Shown here: in pieces, positions 17,948 to 28,480 of the stretch
Layout of the letters: each line of letters starts with the position of its first letter
How positions within the stretch are numbered: position 1 is the stretch's first letter
Source: an uncultured Roseovarius sp.
GTDB lineage: Bacteria; Pseudomonadota; Alphaproteobacteria; Rhodobacterales; Rhodobacteraceae
Direction of reading: 5' to 3'
Length of the DNA stretch: 64,000 nucleotides
Assembly: GCF_947259555.1 (NCBI RefSeq)
Contig: NZ_CAMYMD010000038.1
Span: 1-64,000 of the forward strand
Translations under genes and position numbers: made by a program
Notes under the pieces: model-generated
Told to the model about the DNA's origin: nothing
Seen by the model: the letters and a program-made list of their open reading frames with translations, nothing else
Database searches by the model: none

Positions 17948-18526
17948 ATGATGACGAACGACCTGATTGCAAAGGCAGCGATTGATCGCCGCATGGCCGA
18001 GATCATCACACCGGTGATCGAGGACATGGGCTATGAACTGGTGCGCGTTCGCCTGATGGGCGGCAAGACGCATACGCTACAGATCATGGCGGACAAGCCC
18101 GAGGGCGGGATCGAGGTGGATGATTGCGCATTGATCAGCACTGCGGTGAGCGCGGTGCTGGATGTCGAGGATCCGATCATCGACGCCTATACGCTCGAAG
18201 TGTCGAGCCCCGGGATTGACCGCCCGCTGACGCGGCTCAAGGATTTCGAGGTGTTCGAAGGCTATGAGGCCAAGATCGAGACGGCCGAGATGATCGAGGG
18301 GCGCAAGCGGTTCAAGGGTGTGCTGGCCGGCGTTGAAGGCAGCGAAGTGTTGATCAATGTCGAGGAAGGCACGATCGGTCTGGAATTTGACTGGTTGAGC
18401 GATGCCAAGCTGGTGCTGACCGACGAGTTGATCCGCGACATGCTGCGCCAGCGCAAGGCGGCAGGCACACTAAACGAAGAAAATTTTGACGAGATTGAAA
18501 CCGACAGCGGTTCTGAGGAGGACTGA
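17948..18526 (+). CDS. rimP: Ribosome maturation factor RimP
   Basis: RimP is needed to mature the 30S ribosomal subunit. The 192-residue product has the N-terminal alpha/beta domain ([30 protein letters not shown]), the [12 protein letters not shown] signature ([16 protein letters not shown]), and a C-terminal Sm-like beta domain. Two adjacent ATGs, at 17948 and 17951, are possible starts and neither has a good ribosome binding site, because the leader terminator T-run sits right in front. It heads rimP-nusA-ylxR-infB; nusA starts 4 bases past its stop. Confidence 0.93.
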   Translation: MMTNDLIAKAAIDRRMAEIITPVIEDMGYELVRVRLMGGKTHTLQIMADKPEGGIEVDDCALISTAVSAVLDVEDPIIDAYTLEVSSPGIDRPLTRLKDFEVFEGYEAKIETAEMIEGRKRFKGVLAGVEGSEVLINVEEGTIGLEFDWLSDAKLVLTDELIRDMLRQRKAAGTLNEENFDEIETDSGSEED

Positions 18527-18530
18527 AACC

Positions 18531-20150
18531 ATGGCAATCACATCCGCCAACCAGCTGGAGCTGTTGCAGACCGCAGAAGCGGTGGCACGCGAGAAGATGA
18601 TCGACCCGGCGCTGGTGGTCGAGGCGATGGAAGAGAGCCTCTCCCGTGCCGCCAAGAGCCGCTATGGCAGCGAAATGGATATCCGGGTCAATATCGACCG
18701 CAAAACCGGGCGCGCGACGTTCACCCGGGTGCGCACCGTGGTCGAGGACGAGGAGCTTGAGAATTATCAGGCCGAGTTCACCGTCGAGCAGGCCAAGCAA
18801 TATCTCGATGACCCCAAGGTTGGCGATACCTTGGTCGAAGAGGTTCCGCCAGTGGAGATGGGCCGGATCGCAGCACAGAGCGCCAAGCAAGTGATCCTGC
18901 AAAAGGTGCGCGAGGCCGAGCGTGACCGCCAGTTCGAGGAATTTCAGGACCGCGTGGGCACGATCATCAATGGCGTGGTCAAGCGCGAGGAGTATGGCAA
19001 CGTCATCGTCGATGTAGGTCGGGGCGAAGCTATCCTGCGCCGCAACGAGAAAATCGGACGCGAAGCCTATCGGCCCAATGACCGCGTGCGCTGCTACATC
19101 AAGGATGTCCGCCGCGAGCAGCGTGGGCCGCAGATATTCCTGAGCCGGACCGATCCGCAGTTCATGGCCGAGCTTTTCAAGATGGAAGTGCCGGAAATCT
19201 ATGACGGTATCATCGAGATCAAGGCCGTTGCGCGCGATCCGGGGAGCCGGGCGAAGATCGCGGTGATCTCCTACGACGGGTCGATTGACCCGGTCGGTGC
19301 CTGCGTCGGTATGCGCGGCAGCCGGGTTCAGGCGGTGGTCAATGAGCTTCAGGGCGAGAAGATCGATATCATCCCTTGGAACGAGGATCAGCCGACGTTC
19401 CTCGTCAACGCATTGCAGCCCGCCGAGGTGAGCAAGGTGGTTCTTGACGAAGAGGCCGAGCGTATCGAGGTGGTCGTTCCCGAAGATCAGCTGTCGCTGG
19501 CCATCGGGCGTCGTGGGCAAAACGTGCGTCTGGCCAGCCAGCTGACGGGTCTCGACATCGATATCATGACCGAGGCCGAAGACAGCGAACGCCGTCAGAA
19601 GGAGTTCGAGGAACGCACCAAGCTGTTTGTCGATACGCTTGATCTGGACGAGTTCTTTGCGCAATTGCTCGTGTCCGAGGGCTTCACCAATCTCGAAGAG
19701 GTGGCCTATGTCGATCTTGACGAGCTCTTGGTGATTGATGGGGTCGACGAGGATACGGCCAACGAATTGCAGGCCAGGGCGCGAGATGTGCTGGAGGCGC
19801 AGGCCAAGCAGGCACTTGAGAAGGTGCGCGAGATGGGAGTCGAGGACAGCCTGATCAACTTTGAGGGGCTGACGCCGCAGATGGTTCAGGCCCTGGCCGA
19901 GGACGATGTGAAATCGCTTGAGGATTTTGCAACTTGTGCGGATTGGGAATTGGCCGGGGGCTGGACCACGGTCGATGGTGAGCGGGTCAAGGACGATGGG
20001 ATCCTGGAGCAGTTTGACGTGTCGCTTGAAGAGGCGCAGAATATGGTCATGACGGCACGGGTCATGCTGGGCTGGGTCGATCCGGCCGACCTGGAGGCCA
20101 ATGCCGACGAAACCGAGCTTGAGGGCGAAGAACAGGAGGCCGGGGCCTGA
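18531..20150 (+). CDS. nusA: Transcription termination/antitermination factor NusA
   Basis: NusA binds RNA polymerase and RNA and controls pausing, termination and antitermination. The 539-residue product has the NusA N-terminal domain (residues 1-130), an S1 domain (around GTIINGVVKREEYGNVIVDVG), and two KH domains including CVGMRGSRVQAVVNELQGEKIDI and LAIGRRGQNVRLASQLTG. It ends with C-terminal helix-hairpin-helix repeats and an acidic tail, as in alphaproteobacteria. The ATG at 18531 follows GAGGAG at 18515-18520, inside the end of rimP. Confidence 0.97.
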   Translation: MAITSANQLELLQTAEAVAREKMIDPALVVEAMEESLSRAAKSRYGSEMDIRVNIDRKTGRATFTRVRTVVEDEELENYQAEFTVEQAKQYLDDPKVGDTLVEEVPPVEMGRIAAQSAKQVILQKVREAERDRQFEEFQDRVGTIINGVVKREEYGNVIVDVGRGEAILRRNEKIGREAYRPNDRVRCYIKDVRREQRGPQIFLSRTDPQFMAELFKMEVPEIYDGIIEIKAVARDPGSRAKIAVISYDGSIDPVGACVGMRGSRVQAVVNELQGEKIDIIPWNEDQPTFLVNALQPAEVSKVVLDEEAERIEVVVPEDQLSLAIGRRGQNVRLASQLTGLDIDIMTEAEDSERRQKEFEERTKLFVDTLDLDEFFAQLLVSEGFTNLEEVAYVDLDELLVIDGVDEDTANELQARARDVLEAQAKQALEKVREMGVEDSLINFEGLTPQMVQALAEDDVKSLEDFATCADWELAGGWTTVDGERVKDDGILEQFDVSLEEAQNMVMTARVMLGWVDPADLEANADETELEGEEQEAGA

Positions 20151-20173
20151 TTCTCAGGCCTCGGAGGCATCTG

Positions 20174-20797
20174 ATGGGGCGCGGTGGGCAACCCAAAGAC
20201 CGGGATGACGGTCCTGAACGCAAGTGCATTGCCACGGGAGAGGTGCGCGCCAAGAGCGGATTGATCCGCTTTGTGGTCGGTCCCGAAGGGCAGATTGCCC
20301 CCGATTTGGCGGAAAAGTTGCCGGGTCGTGGTATCTGGGTGTCAGCAGAGCGCAAGGCGCTGGAGAAAGCATCCTCCAAGGGCTTGTTCGCCCGCGCGGC
20401 CAAGCAGCCCGTCAACGTTCCCGACGGGTTCGCCGATCGGGTCGAGGCGCTGCTCGTGCAGCGGGTCATCGGCCTGATCAGCCTCGCCCGCAAGGGTGGG
20501 CGCGCGGTCTCGGGCTATGAAAAGGTAAAGGATATGCTCGCGCGCGAGGACGCGCGCGTGCTCATTCAGGCCAGCGATGGCTCTGAACGAGGGAAATCGA
20601 AGCTGAGCACGCCGCATGGCGGCTCTTTCATAGGCTGGCTTACGGCGAATGAGCTGGGTCAGGCCTTTGGCCGACAAACCACAATTCACGCGGCACTGGG
20701 CGCTGGAGGTTTGTTGCAACGTGTTGTAGAGGAGGCGGCAAGACTGAAAGGTCTGCGCGTCTCGGACGGCGAGACTGCGCGCCGGAAAGGAAAGTAA
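20174..20797 (+). CDS. YlxR-domain RNA-binding protein with L7Ae-like C-terminus
   Basis: The 207-residue product has an N-terminal YlxR (DUF448) domain with the GPERKCIATGEVR and LPGRGIWVS motifs. It continues into an L7Ae/L30e-like domain (about 95-190: ALLVQRVIGLISLARKGGRAVSGYEKV). Both are RNA-binding folds, and this gene stands between nusA and infB in most alphaproteobacteria. A role in RNA processing or ribosome-linked control is inferred. The tail is basic (ARRKGK). The gap to infB is 6 bases. Confidence 0.9.
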   Translation: MGRGGQPKDRDDGPERKCIATGEVRAKSGLIRFVVGPEGQIAPDLAEKLPGRGIWVSAERKALEKASSKGLFARAAKQPVNVPDGFADRVEALLVQRVIGLISLARKGGRAVSGYEKVKDMLAREDARVLIQASDGSERGKSKLSTPHGGSFIGWLTANELGQAFGRQTTIHAALGAGGLLQRVVEEAARLKGLRVSDGETARRKGK

Positions 20798-20803
20798 GAG
20801 AAT

Positions 20804-23305
20804 ATGAGCGACAACGACGGAAAGAAACCTTTGGGTGTGCGTGGCGGCGGGTCCCGGCCGGGGAACGTGAAGCAAAGCTTCAGCCATGGACGGACCAAGA
20901 ACGTCGTGGTGGAAACCAAACGCAAGCGCGTCGTCGTGCCCAAGCCCGGAGCGGGTGCTGCCGGCGGGTCGGCTGGTGCGGGCAAGTCTTCCGGTCCCGG
21001 CAGTTCTGCCAAGCGCCCTGCGGGCATCTCTGATGCCGAGATGGACCGCCGCATGAAGGCGCTCGCCGCCGCCAAGGCGCGCGAATCCGAAGAAGCCGCG
21101 CAGCGTGAGGCCGAGGAGAAAGCCCGCGAGGAAGAGCGCCAGCGTCGCCGCGATGAGGCCGAGGCAAAGGAACGCGAACAGCGCGAAGCCGAAGAGCGTG
21201 CCCGTGCCAAGGCCGAGGAAGACGAGCGCAAGAAGCGCGAATCCGAGCAAGCCGCCTTGAAGGCAGCCGCCTCGGCGGCAGAGCCGGATGCCGCGCCTGC
21301 GCCGTCCCGCACGCCTGCGCCGAAAGCGGCGCCGACGCCGCGCAAGCGTGACGACAACGACCAACAATCGCGCCGGGGCAAAGGCCGTGGCGGCGACGAT
21401 GGCCGCCGCTCTGGCAAGCTGACGCTCAATCAGGCGCTCTCGGGCGGCGAGGGTGGCCGTCAGAAATCCATGGCCGCCATGAAGCGCAAGCAGGAGCGCG
21501 CGCGTCAGAAAGCCATGGGCGGTGCGCAAGAGCGCGAGAAGGTCGTCCGCGACGTGCAGCTGCCCGAGGTGATCGTTGTCTCGGAATTGGCGAATCGCAT
21601 GGCCGAGCGCGTCGGTGACGTGGTCAAGGCGCTCATGCAGAATGGCATGATGGTCACGCAGAACCAGTCGGTCGATGCCGATACCGCCGAGCTGATCATC
21701 GAGGAGTTCGGTCACCGCGTTGTGCGTGTGAGCGACTCGGATGTCGAGGATGTCATCGCGCAAGTTGCTGACAAGTCTGAGGATCTCGTGTCGCGTCCGC
21801 CGGTGATTACCATCATGGGTCACGTGGACCACGGCAAGACATCGCTTCTGGATGCGATCCGCGACGCCAAGGTCGTGGCAGGAGAGGCTGGCGGCATCAC
21901 TCAGCATATCGGGGCCTATCAGGTCACCACCGAAAGTGGCGCGGTGCTCAGCTTCCTCGATACGCCGGGTCACGCGGCCTTTACGTCGATGCGGGCGCGG
22001 GGTGCGCAGGTGACTGATATCGTGGTCCTTGTCGTGGCTGCCGATGACGCGGTCATGCCGCAGACCATCGAGGCGATCAACCATGCCAAGGCGGCAAAGG
22101 TGCCGATGATCGTGGCGATCAACAAGTGCGACAAGCCCGAGGCGAACCCCGACAAGGTACGTACCGACCTGTTGCAGCATGAAGTCGTTGTCGAGGCGAT
22201 GTCGGGTGATGTTCAGGATGTCGAAGTGTCTGCCATCTCAGGTCAGGGGCTCGACGATCTGCTTGAGGCCATTGCGCTTCAGTCTGAGATCCTTGAACTC
22301 AAGGCCAACCCGAATCGCTCTGCCGAAGGCGCCGTGATCGAGGCGCAGCTCGATGTGGGCCGTGGGCCTGTGGCGACTGTGCTTGTTCAGAAGGGCACGT
22401 TGCGCCAGGGCGATATCTTTGTCGTCGGAGAACAATACGGCAAGGTGCGCGCGCTGATCAATGACCGTGGTGATCGCGTCAAGGAGGCTGGCCCCTCTGT
22501 GCCGGTTGAGGTGCTTGGCCTGAATGGTACGCCCGAGGCCGGTGATGTGCTCAACGTTGTCGATACCGAAGCGCAGGCGCGAGAGATCGCCGAATACCGC
22601 GCGAACGCCGCGAAAGAGAAACGTGCAGCGGCTGGGGCCGGTACATCGCTCGAACAATTGTTGGCCAAGGCCAAGGAAGATGAGAACCTCAAGGAGATGC
22701 CGATCGTCGTCAAGGCGGACGTGCAGGGCTCTGCCGAGGCGATTGTTCAAGCGATGGAGAAAATCGGCAATGACGAGGTGCGCGTGCGCGTCCTTCATTC
22801 AGGTGTCGGTGCGATAACGGAGTCCGATATCGGCCTCGCCGAGGCGTCGGGGGCACCTGTCTTTGGCTTTAACGTCCGGGCCAATGCGCCCGCGCGCAAC
22901 AGCGCCAACCAGAAGGGCGTGGAGATCCGCTATTACTCGGTGATTTACGATCTCGTGGACGACGTGAAAGCGGCGGCAAGCGGCCTTCTGGGCAATGAAA
23001 TTCGTGAGAAGTTCATCGGTTATGCGCAGATCAAGGAAGTCTTCAAGGTCACCGGTGTGGGCCGTGTCGCGGGTTGTCTCGTGACCGAAGGTATCGCAAG
23101 GCGCTCTGCCGGTGTGCGGCTTCTGCGCGACGACGTGGTGGTCCACGAGGGCACGCTCAAGACGCTCAAGCGTTTCAAGGACGAAGTCCCGGAGGTTATC
23201 TCGGGTCAGGAATGCGGTATGGCTTTCGAGAGCTACGATGATATTCGCCCCGGCGATGTGATCGAGATTTTCGAGCGCGAAGAGGTCGTTCGGACCTTGA
23301 AGTGA
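20804..23305 (+). CDS. infB: Translation initiation factor IF-2
   Basis: IF-2 is the GTPase that places initiator tRNA on the 30S subunit and promotes subunit joining. The 833-residue product has a highly charged, Glu/Ala/Arg-rich N-terminal region with long coiled-coil character (about residues 75-155). It continues with the IF2 N-domain and the GTPase domain: G1 GHVDHGKT at residues 339-346, DTPGHAAF as G3, and NKCDKPEA as G4. The C-terminal domains II-IV follow. It is last of its operon and is closed by the terminator at 23331. Confidence 0.98.
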   Translation: MSDNDGKKPLGVRGGGSRPGNVKQSFSHGRTKNVVVETKRKRVVVPKPGAGAAGGSAGAGKSSGPGSSAKRPAGISDAEMDRRMKALAAAKARESEEAAQREAEEKAREEERQRRRDEAEAKEREQREAEERARAKAEEDERKKRESEQAALKAAASAAEPDAAPAPSRTPAPKAAPTPRKRDDNDQQSRRGKGRGGDDGRRSGKLTLNQALSGGEGGRQKSMAAMKRKQERARQKAMGGAQEREKVVRDVQLPEVIVVSELANRMAERVGDVVKALMQNGMMVTQNQSVDADTAELIIEEFGHRVVRVSDSDVEDVIAQVADKSEDLVSRPPVITIMGHVDHGKTSLLDAIRDAKVVAGEAGGITQHIGAYQVTTESGAVLSFLDTPGHAAFTSMRARGAQVTDIVVLVVAADDAVMPQTIEAINHAKAAKVPMIVAINKCDKPEANPDKVRTDLLQHEVVVEAMSGDVQDVEVSAISGQGLDDLLEAIALQSEILELKANPNRSAEGAVIEAQLDVGRGPVATVLVQKGTLRQGDIFVVGEQYGKVRALINDRGDRVKEAGPSVPVEVLGLNGTPEAGDVLNVVDTEAQAREIAEYRANAAKEKRAAAGAGTSLEQLLAKAKEDENLKEMPIVVKADVQGSAEAIVQAMEKIGNDEVRVRVLHSGVGAITESDIGLAEASGAPVFGFNVRANAPARNSANQKGVEIRYYSVIYDLVDDVKAAASGLLGNEIREKFIGYAQIKEVFKVTGVGRVAGCLVTEGIARRSAGVRLLRDDVVVHEGTLKTLKRFKDEVPEVISGQECGMAFESYDDIRPGDVIEIFEREEVVRTLK

Positions 23306-23330
23306 AGCCTCGTTTGCTCGGCAAAATGAG

Positions 23331-23362
23331 AAAAGAGCAGCCATCCCGGCTGCTCTTTTTCG
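23331..23362 (+). terminator. Intrinsic terminator of the rimP-infB operon
   Basis: A 12-bp perfect stem (23331-23342 with 23348-23359) has a 5-base loop and ends in a run of T. It lies 26 bases past the infB stop. The flanking A-run makes it usable on the minus strand too. Confidence 0.92.
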
Positions 23363-23486
23363 TTTGACAGATACCGTTCAGTAGCAAAATGCAGGTGGTT
23401 TCATGCGATCGGGGCTGCAGTGTCGCGCCTGATCTTGAACCGAGCCTGAATAGTGCAAGCCTCGCCACATATCGCCAGGCAGGCTC

Positions 23487-23912
23487 TTACCGTTGGCTAT
23501 TCAGCCCCGCCATGTCACAGATGATGTGCCATTCCTCCGCCGTCACCGGCTGTACCGAGAGGCGCGAGTTGCGCACCAGCACCATCTCCGACAGGCGCGG
23601 ATTGGCCTTGATCATCTCCAGCGTGACGGGGGTTTGCGCCGCCTCCAGCGCCTTGATATCCACACACTCCCATCGCGGATCATCGGTGGTGCTGTCGGAA
23701 TGCGCCTCGGTGATCACCTCGACCGTGCCGACGACCGCCTTTTCCTTTTGCGAATGGTAGAAAAAGCCGCGATCCCCCACCGCCATCTCGCGCATGAAAT
23801 TGCGCGCCTGATAGTTCCGCACGCCGTCCCATTCCTCGCCCACATCGCCCTTGGCCACCTGATCGGACCAGCCCCAGACCGACGGTTCGGACTTGAATAG
23901 CCAATATCGCAT
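23487..23912 (-). CDS. EVE domain protein
   Basis: The 141-residue product is a single EVE domain (PUA-like fold): [40 protein letters not shown] and the closing WHIICDMAGL. EVE domains bind modified bases in DNA or RNA, and stand-alone bacterial copies have no settled role. The start at 23912 overlaps the stop of the yciI-like gene (TGATG), which points to coupled translation. It is the last gene of the tsaD-gpsA-yciI-EVE unit. Confidence 0.9.
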   Translation of the reverse strand: MRYWLFKSEPSVWGWSDQVAKGDVGEEWDGVRNYQARNFMREMAVGDRGFFYHSQKEKAVVGTVEVITEAHSDSTTDDPRWECVDIKALEAAQTPVTLEMIKANPRLSEMVLVRNSRLSVQPVTAEEWHIICDMAGLNSQR

Positions 23913-24184
23913 CAGATCACTTTCTTCCACGGGATCAGTTCGACCCCCGAAAACAGTTCGGCCTTGGCGTAGGGATCGTTATTGGCCCATTCCTGCGCCG
24001 CCTCCATATCCTCGACATCGAGGATCACCAGCGAGCCGACCATCTCGCCTTCTTCGTTCAAAAGCGGACCCGCCTGAGACACCACGCCGGTCTCCTTGAG
24101 ATAGGCGATATGGGCATCGCGGTTGTCGAGGCGGGTTTGCAGGGCACCGGGATGGTCGCGGGCAATCAGGGCAATCAGCATCAT
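23912..24184 (-). CDS. YciI-like protein
   Basis: This 90-residue protein is of the YciI family, a dimeric alpha-beta ferredoxin-like fold. The family marks are the [21 protein letters not shown] start, the [20 protein letters not shown] middle and the [19 protein letters not shown] end, with the conserved His/Asp pair. Its enzymatic role is not settled. It overlaps gpsA by 4 bases and the EVE gene by 1 base, the same order seen in many Rhodobacteraceae. Confidence 0.9.
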   Translation of the reverse strand: MMLIALIARDHPGALQTRLDNRDAHIAYLKETGVVSQAGPLLNEEGEMVGSLVILDVEDMEAAQEWANNDPYAKAELFSGVELIPWKKVI

Positions 24185-25137
24185 TCTTCCTTCAATGGTC
24201 GTGAAAGCAGCATATCCATCGCCTCGCTGACGCGCAATTCGCCCGTGACAAGCGCGGTGACGGCATGGGTGACAGGCATGTCGAGGCCAAGCGCGTGGGC
24301 GCGGGTCAGGACAGCGCGGGCGGTGGCGACCCCTTCGACGGTGACGGTTGCATCGAAATCCTCGCCGCGCCCGAGGCTTTGGCCGTAGCGATAGTTGCGC
24401 GACTGGCCACTGGTGCAGGTGAGCACCAGATCACCAAAACCCGACAGCCCCGCGAGCGTATCGGGCTGCGCGCCCAGAGCATGGGCAAACCGGTGCATCT
24501 CGGCAAAGCCACGGGTCATCAGGGCCGCGCGCGCGCTCTCGCCCAGCCCCGCACCCATCACTGCACCGCAGCCGATGGCGATGACGTTCTTGAGCGCGCC
24601 GCCCAGTTCTGCGCCAGTGGTGTCGGTGGTGCGATAGAGGCGCAGGGTGGGAGTGTTCAGCGTGGATTGTAATGTCTGGCCGATCGCCGCGTCGGCGCAG
24701 GCAAGCGTCAGCGCCGTGGGCAGGCCGAGCGCGATATCACGCGCGAAACTCGGCCCGGTGAGGATTGCCGGAATGGCCTGGGCACAGGTCTGCGCGATCA
24801 GGCCGGTCGGGCCAAGGCCGGTGGCAAGGTCCATGCCCTTGCAGCAGGCGACGAGGGGCCGGTGCCCGAGTGCTCCGTGATGCGCTGTCAGAAAACCGCC
24901 AAGCGTTTGCATCGGCATGGCCAGAAGGCAGGGGGTATCGCCCTTGGGCAGGATGCCCGAGATCACGGTGATCGCCTCGGGCAAGGCGATGTCCGGCAGG
25001 CGACGCGCATTGACGCGGTTTGCCTGCATCTCGGCGGCGTGTTCGGCATCGCGCGCCCAGAGCGTGACCGGGCCGTTTTGCGCCAGTGTCACGGCAAGTG
25101 CCGTGCCGAACGCACCCGCGCCGCAGATCAGAGTCAT
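24181..25137 (-). CDS. gpsA: Glycerol-3-phosphate dehydrogenase [NAD(P)+]
   Basis: GpsA reduces dihydroxyacetone phosphate to sn-glycerol-3-phosphate, the backbone of membrane phospholipids. The 318-residue product has the N-terminal nucleotide-binding motif [10 protein letters not shown] near residue 6. It also carries [31 protein letters not shown], the catalytic-lysine block [15 protein letters not shown], and [22 protein letters not shown]. It overlaps tsaD and the yciI-like gene by 4 bases each. Confidence 0.96.
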   Translation of the reverse strand: MTLICGAGAFGTALAVTLAQNGPVTLWARDAEHAAEMQANRVNARRLPDIALPEAITVISGILPKGDTPCLLAMPMQTLGGFLTAHHGALGHRPLVACCKGMDLATGLGPTGLIAQTCAQAIPAILTGPSFARDIALGLPTALTLACADAAIGQTLQSTLNTPTLRLYRTTDTTGAELGGALKNVIAIGCGAVMGAGLGESARAALMTRGFAEMHRFAHALGAQPDTLAGLSGFGDLVLTCTSGQSRNYRYGQSLGRGEDFDATVTVEGVATARAVLTRAHALGLDMPVTHAVTALVTGELRVSEAMDMLLSRPLKEE

Positions 25138-26231
25138 GCCTTGGCCCCCTTCTTGCCGCTGCCCAGCATCGCCGGGCTGGCATTGTCCAGCGGCCAGCGG
25201 GGCCGCGCCGCAAGCGTCATGTCGTCACGATGGCCCTGCGCGTAGAGTTCGGCCCCCGCATAGGCTATCATCGCCGCGTTGTCTGTGCAAAGCGCGAGGG
25301 GCGGGGCGAGAAACCGCGCGCCAGCCTCTGCCGCCACGTCCGTCAGCGCCGCTCGGATCGGGCCGTTGGCGGCGACGCCCCCCGCCACGGCAATAAGCGG
25401 CGCGGCAGGGGCCTCTGCCATATATAAGCTGAGCGCTCGTCGGGTCTTTTCGGCCAGCACGTCACAGACGGCCGCCTGAAACCCGGCGCAAAGATCGGCA
25501 CGGTCCTGTCGGGTCAGCCCGGATTTCTCGGCCACGATCTGATCACGGGCCCGCAGCAGCGCGGTTTTCAAACCGGAAAACGACATGTCGCACCCCGCCC
25601 GGTCTAACAGCGGACGAGGAAAGCGCAGGCGGTTGGCGTCACCCGATGCGGCCTCTCGCTCCACGCTCGGCCCGCCCGGTTGCGAGAGGCCCAATAGGCG
25701 CGCGGTCTTGTCGAACGCCTCGCCCGGCGCGTCGTCGATGGTGCCGCCAAGCCGCGTAAAGTCATCCGGCCCGCGCACGATCAGGAACTGGCAATGCCCG
25801 CCCGAGACCAGCAGCATAAGGTAGGGATAGGTGACCTGATCGGTCAGGCGGGGCGTCAGCGCATGCCCGGAAAGATGATTGACCCCGATCAGCGGCAGGC
25901 CCGCCCCGGCGGCGATCCCTTTGGCACACATCACCCCGGCGATCACCCCGCCGATCAGGCCCGGCCCGGCGGTGACGGCGACGGCATCCACATCGGCCAG
26001 CGCAAGCCCCGCCTGCGCCAGCGCCTCGCGCACGCAGATGTCGAGCTTTTCAGCATGCGCCCGCGCCGCAATTTCCGGCACCACACCGCCGTAATCGGCA
26101 TGCAGCATGGCCTGCCCATGCACGACCGAGGCAAGGATTTCGGGGGCCCCATCCAGATCGATACGCACGACCGCAGCGGCGGTATCGTCGCAGCTACTCT
26201 CAAGTCCAAGGAAGATCAGCGGCTTGCTCAT
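25134..26231 (-). CDS. tsaD: tRNA N6-threonylcarbamoyladenosine transferase TsaD
   Basis: TsaD transfers the threonylcarbamoyl group to A37 of tRNAs that read ANN codons, with TsaB and TsaE. The 365-residue product has the ASKHA/Kae1 fold: [16 protein letters not shown] at the start, and a metal site in HAEKLD and GVNHLSGH (HxxxH type). GGHCQFLIV and the C-terminal [12 protein letters not shown] follow. I start at the ATG at 26231, where the family begins; upstream in-frame codons are not conserved and would run into the hemD gene on the other strand. Its partner tsaB is at 52653. Confidence 0.95.
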   Translation of the reverse strand: MSKPLIFLGLESSCDDTAAAVVRIDLDGAPEILASVVHGQAMLHADYGGVVPEIAARAHAEKLDICVREALAQAGLALADVDAVAVTAGPGLIGGVIAGVMCAKGIAAGAGLPLIGVNHLSGHALTPRLTDQVTYPYLMLLVSGGHCQFLIVRGPDDFTRLGGTIDDAPGEAFDKTARLLGLSQPGGPSVEREAASGDANRLRFPRPLLDRAGCDMSFSGLKTALLRARDQIVAEKSGLTRQDRADLCAGFQAAVCDVLAEKTRRALSLYMAEAPAAPLIAVAGGVAANGPIRAALTDVAAEAGARFLAPPLALCTDNAAMIAYAGAELYAQGHRDDMTLAARPRWPLDNASPAMLGSGKKGAKA

Positions 26232-26304
26232 CGCGCCCATACGTTGCGTGGAGGGTGCAAGGCAGGTAACACCGAATGAGGCAGCCAACAACTGTGGATG
26301 ATCC

Positions 26305-27051
26305 ATGCCCGTGACGATCCTCATCATCCGGCCAGAGCCGGAGGCGACCCGTTTTGCGGGGCACCTGCAAGCTGTACTGGGAGAAAACGCGAAAGTGATC
26401 GTATCGCCGCTGATCCGCATAGACTATTGCGGAGTGTTGCCTCACTTTTCGGATGACGAAGTGCTGATTTTCACATCACGCCATGGGGTCTCAGGGTTTT
26501 GTCGGCTGACGGATCGGCGAGGACTGACGTGTTATGCGGTGGGTGATGCAACGGCAGCGGCTGCGCGGGCAGAAGGTCTGCGCGCTATCTCAGCCCGTGG
26601 CGATGCGGTCGCCCTGCTCGACACGATAGCCCGCGATGGTGCTCGTGGGCCTTTTCTTCATCTGCGCGGCACACATGTTGCTGCCGATGTTGCGGGCAGT
26701 CTGCGTGCCAAAGGGTACAAAGCACAAGACGCGGTGGTTTATGAGCAACATGAGGCCAATTTGACCGAAAAAGCGCTCGCGGCACTGGGCGGAAAAAACA
26801 AGATCATTCTGCCTCTGATGTCTCCGCGCAGTGCGAGGCTGTTTTTTTCTCAGCTCAAGGCGTGTGCCGGTCGGTTAAGGGCCCCCCTGACGATTGCGGC
26901 AATCAGCAGCAAGGTCGCAGAAGAGGTGCCAGACGGTGCCGCGTACGAGGTCCGCGTGGCGGAGACACCCGATTCGCATGGAGTTTTAAAGATTCTGCAG
27001 GAGCAGATCAGTGCAACCAAGTGGCTTGAGGGTGGAAAACGAGCACAGTAA
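26305..27051 (+). CDS. hemD: Uroporphyrinogen-III synthase
   Basis: HemD closes hydroxymethylbilane to uroporphyrinogen III, the shared precursor of heme, siroheme, cobalamin and bacteriochlorophyll. The 248-residue product is a divergent but recognisable two-domain HemD. It starts [19 protein letters not shown], has the linker [13 protein letters not shown], and has a second domain with [13 protein letters not shown]. HemD is poorly conserved, so the neighbours matter: a mitofilin-like gene and hemY follow, as is usual in alphaproteobacteria. hemC is not beside it here. Confidence 0.88.
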   Translation: MPVTILIIRPEPEATRFAGHLQAVLGENAKVIVSPLIRIDYCGVLPHFSDDEVLIFTSRHGVSGFCRLTDRRGLTCYAVGDATAAAARAEGLRAISARGDAVALLDTIARDGARGPFLHLRGTHVAADVAGSLRAKGYKAQDAVVYEQHEANLTEKALAALGGKNKIILPLMSPRSARLFFSQLKACAGRLRAPLTIAAISSKVAEEVPDGAAYEVRVAETPDSHGVLKILQEQISATKWLEGGKRAQ

Positions 27052-27099
27052 GGTCAAGTTGACACGAACGCATGGTGAGATTCGAAGGGGTGGCGCAAG

Positions 27100-28461
27100 G
27101 TGGCGAATAAAAAGAAAGCTGCAAAAGATCCGAGCGAAGTTGAAAAGACCTCCGATAGCAGCGCGCCGGATACCAATAGTGACGCTGATCCCACATCTGC
27201 GGCGCCGTCTTTAAAGGGTGAAGATCCTGACGTGAGCACCGAGGCTGCATCGACTGATGAACCAGCGCCGCAGGACACCGACGCCGAGCCCGAGCCGACA
27301 GTACCTAAGCCGGAGATGGCGGAGGACACCGCAGGCACGACAGACGAGACAAATGCCGAAGACCGCACGGAGCCTGTGGCCGACACAGACGCGCAGACCA
27401 CCTCTGAAACCGAGACCGACACACCGCCCACGGCCCCCGGTGCGATCTATGCCAGCAACGCCGAGACAGATCCGACCCCGTCGCCGGTGGTCAGGACGGA
27501 GCAGGTCCATGTGCGCAAGGGCGGCTTTTGGTCAATGGTTCTGGGCGGTGCTGTCGCGGCAGGTCTTGGGGTCTATGCCGCGCCATATGTCTTACCGCCT
27601 GATTGGTTCACGCAAGCGGATGATCAGTTTGAAACGCAGGTCGAAGCAGCGTTGTCCGAGCATGACGCGCAGCTTGCCGACCTAGGCTCTCGGCTGGAAG
27701 GCTTTTCTGTACCTCCTGATTTGAGTGACGAGATTGACGGCCTTGGCGAGACAATGACCGCACTGACCGAACAGATATCGGAGCTTGAAACGCGGGTTGC
27801 GGCGCTTGAAGACCGCCCCGCGCCCACGGGTGACGGGACGGGACCCTCGTCAGAAGACCTGAGCGCCCTGCGGTCCAGCCTCGAAGAGCAGGCGGCAGAG
27901 CTTGAGGCACAAGGTGACGCGCTCGAAACACTGCGCTCTGACGCCGAGGCACGTGAGAGCGCAGCACGTGACAGCGCGCTGGGCGCTCTTCGCCGTGCCG
28001 CTCTCACGCGCGTCATGACGGCACTGGACAGCGGTAGCGAGTATACTGCGGCCTTGGATGATCTACGTGAAACCGGTGCTGAGGTTCCTGCGGCGCTGGC
28101 CGATCAGGCCGACTCTGGCGTACCGACGCAATCTGCTCTGACCGATAGCTTTCCCGAGGCTGCGCGTGCCGCGCTGGCCGCTGCGCGTGCCGAGACAGAC
28201 GATATTGCAGAGGGGGTGGGCGGTTTTCTCAAGAACCAATTGGGTATCCGCTCGCTGAGCCCCCGCGAGGGCGACGACCCGGATGCCATCCTGTCGCGCG
28301 CCGAGGCGGCGCTGGCGGAGGGGCGGCTGGGCGATGCTCTGTCCGAAATCGAAGCCCTGCCCGAAGGCGCGCGCGCCGCGCTGGATGGTTGGGCAGCAGA
28401 GGCCACGCGCCGACAAGAGGCCCTGTCCGCCGCCGAGGCGCTGGCCGATCATTTGAATTGA
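27100..28461 (+). CDS. Mic60/mitofilin-like inner-membrane protein
   Basis: The 453-residue product has an acidic, Thr/Glu/Asp/Pro-rich N-terminus (residues 1-135), one transmembrane helix at about 142-163, and a coiled coil at about 185-300. A C-terminal helical mitofilin-like region follows (AALDDLRETGAEVPAALADQ and the RLGDALSEIEALPEGARAALDGW stretch). Alphaproteobacterial Mic60 homologues have this layout and sit beside hemD and hemY. They shape intracytoplasmic membranes and bind the outer-membrane assembly machinery. The start is a GTG at 27100, preceded by GAAGGGG. Confidence 0.85.
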   Translation: MANKKKAAKDPSEVEKTSDSSAPDTNSDADPTSAAPSLKGEDPDVSTEAASTDEPAPQDTDAEPEPTVPKPEMAEDTAGTTDETNAEDRTEPVADTDAQTTSETETDTPPTAPGAIYASNAETDPTPSPVVRTEQVHVRKGGFWSMVLGGAVAAGLGVYAAPYVLPPDWFTQADDQFETQVEAALSEHDAQLADLGSRLEGFSVPPDLSDEIDGLGETMTALTEQISELETRVAALEDRPAPTGDGTGPSSEDLSALRSSLEEQAAELEAQGDALETLRSDAEARESAARDSALGALRRAALTRVMTALDSGSEYTAALDDLRETGAEVPAALADQADSGVPTQSALTDSFPEAARAALAAARAETDDIAEGVGGFLKNQLGIRSLSPREGDDPDAILSRAEAALAEGRLGDALSEIEALPEGARAALDGWAAEATRRQEALSAAEALADHLN

Positions 28462-28480
28462 ACTGGAAAAGGCGGGCGTC

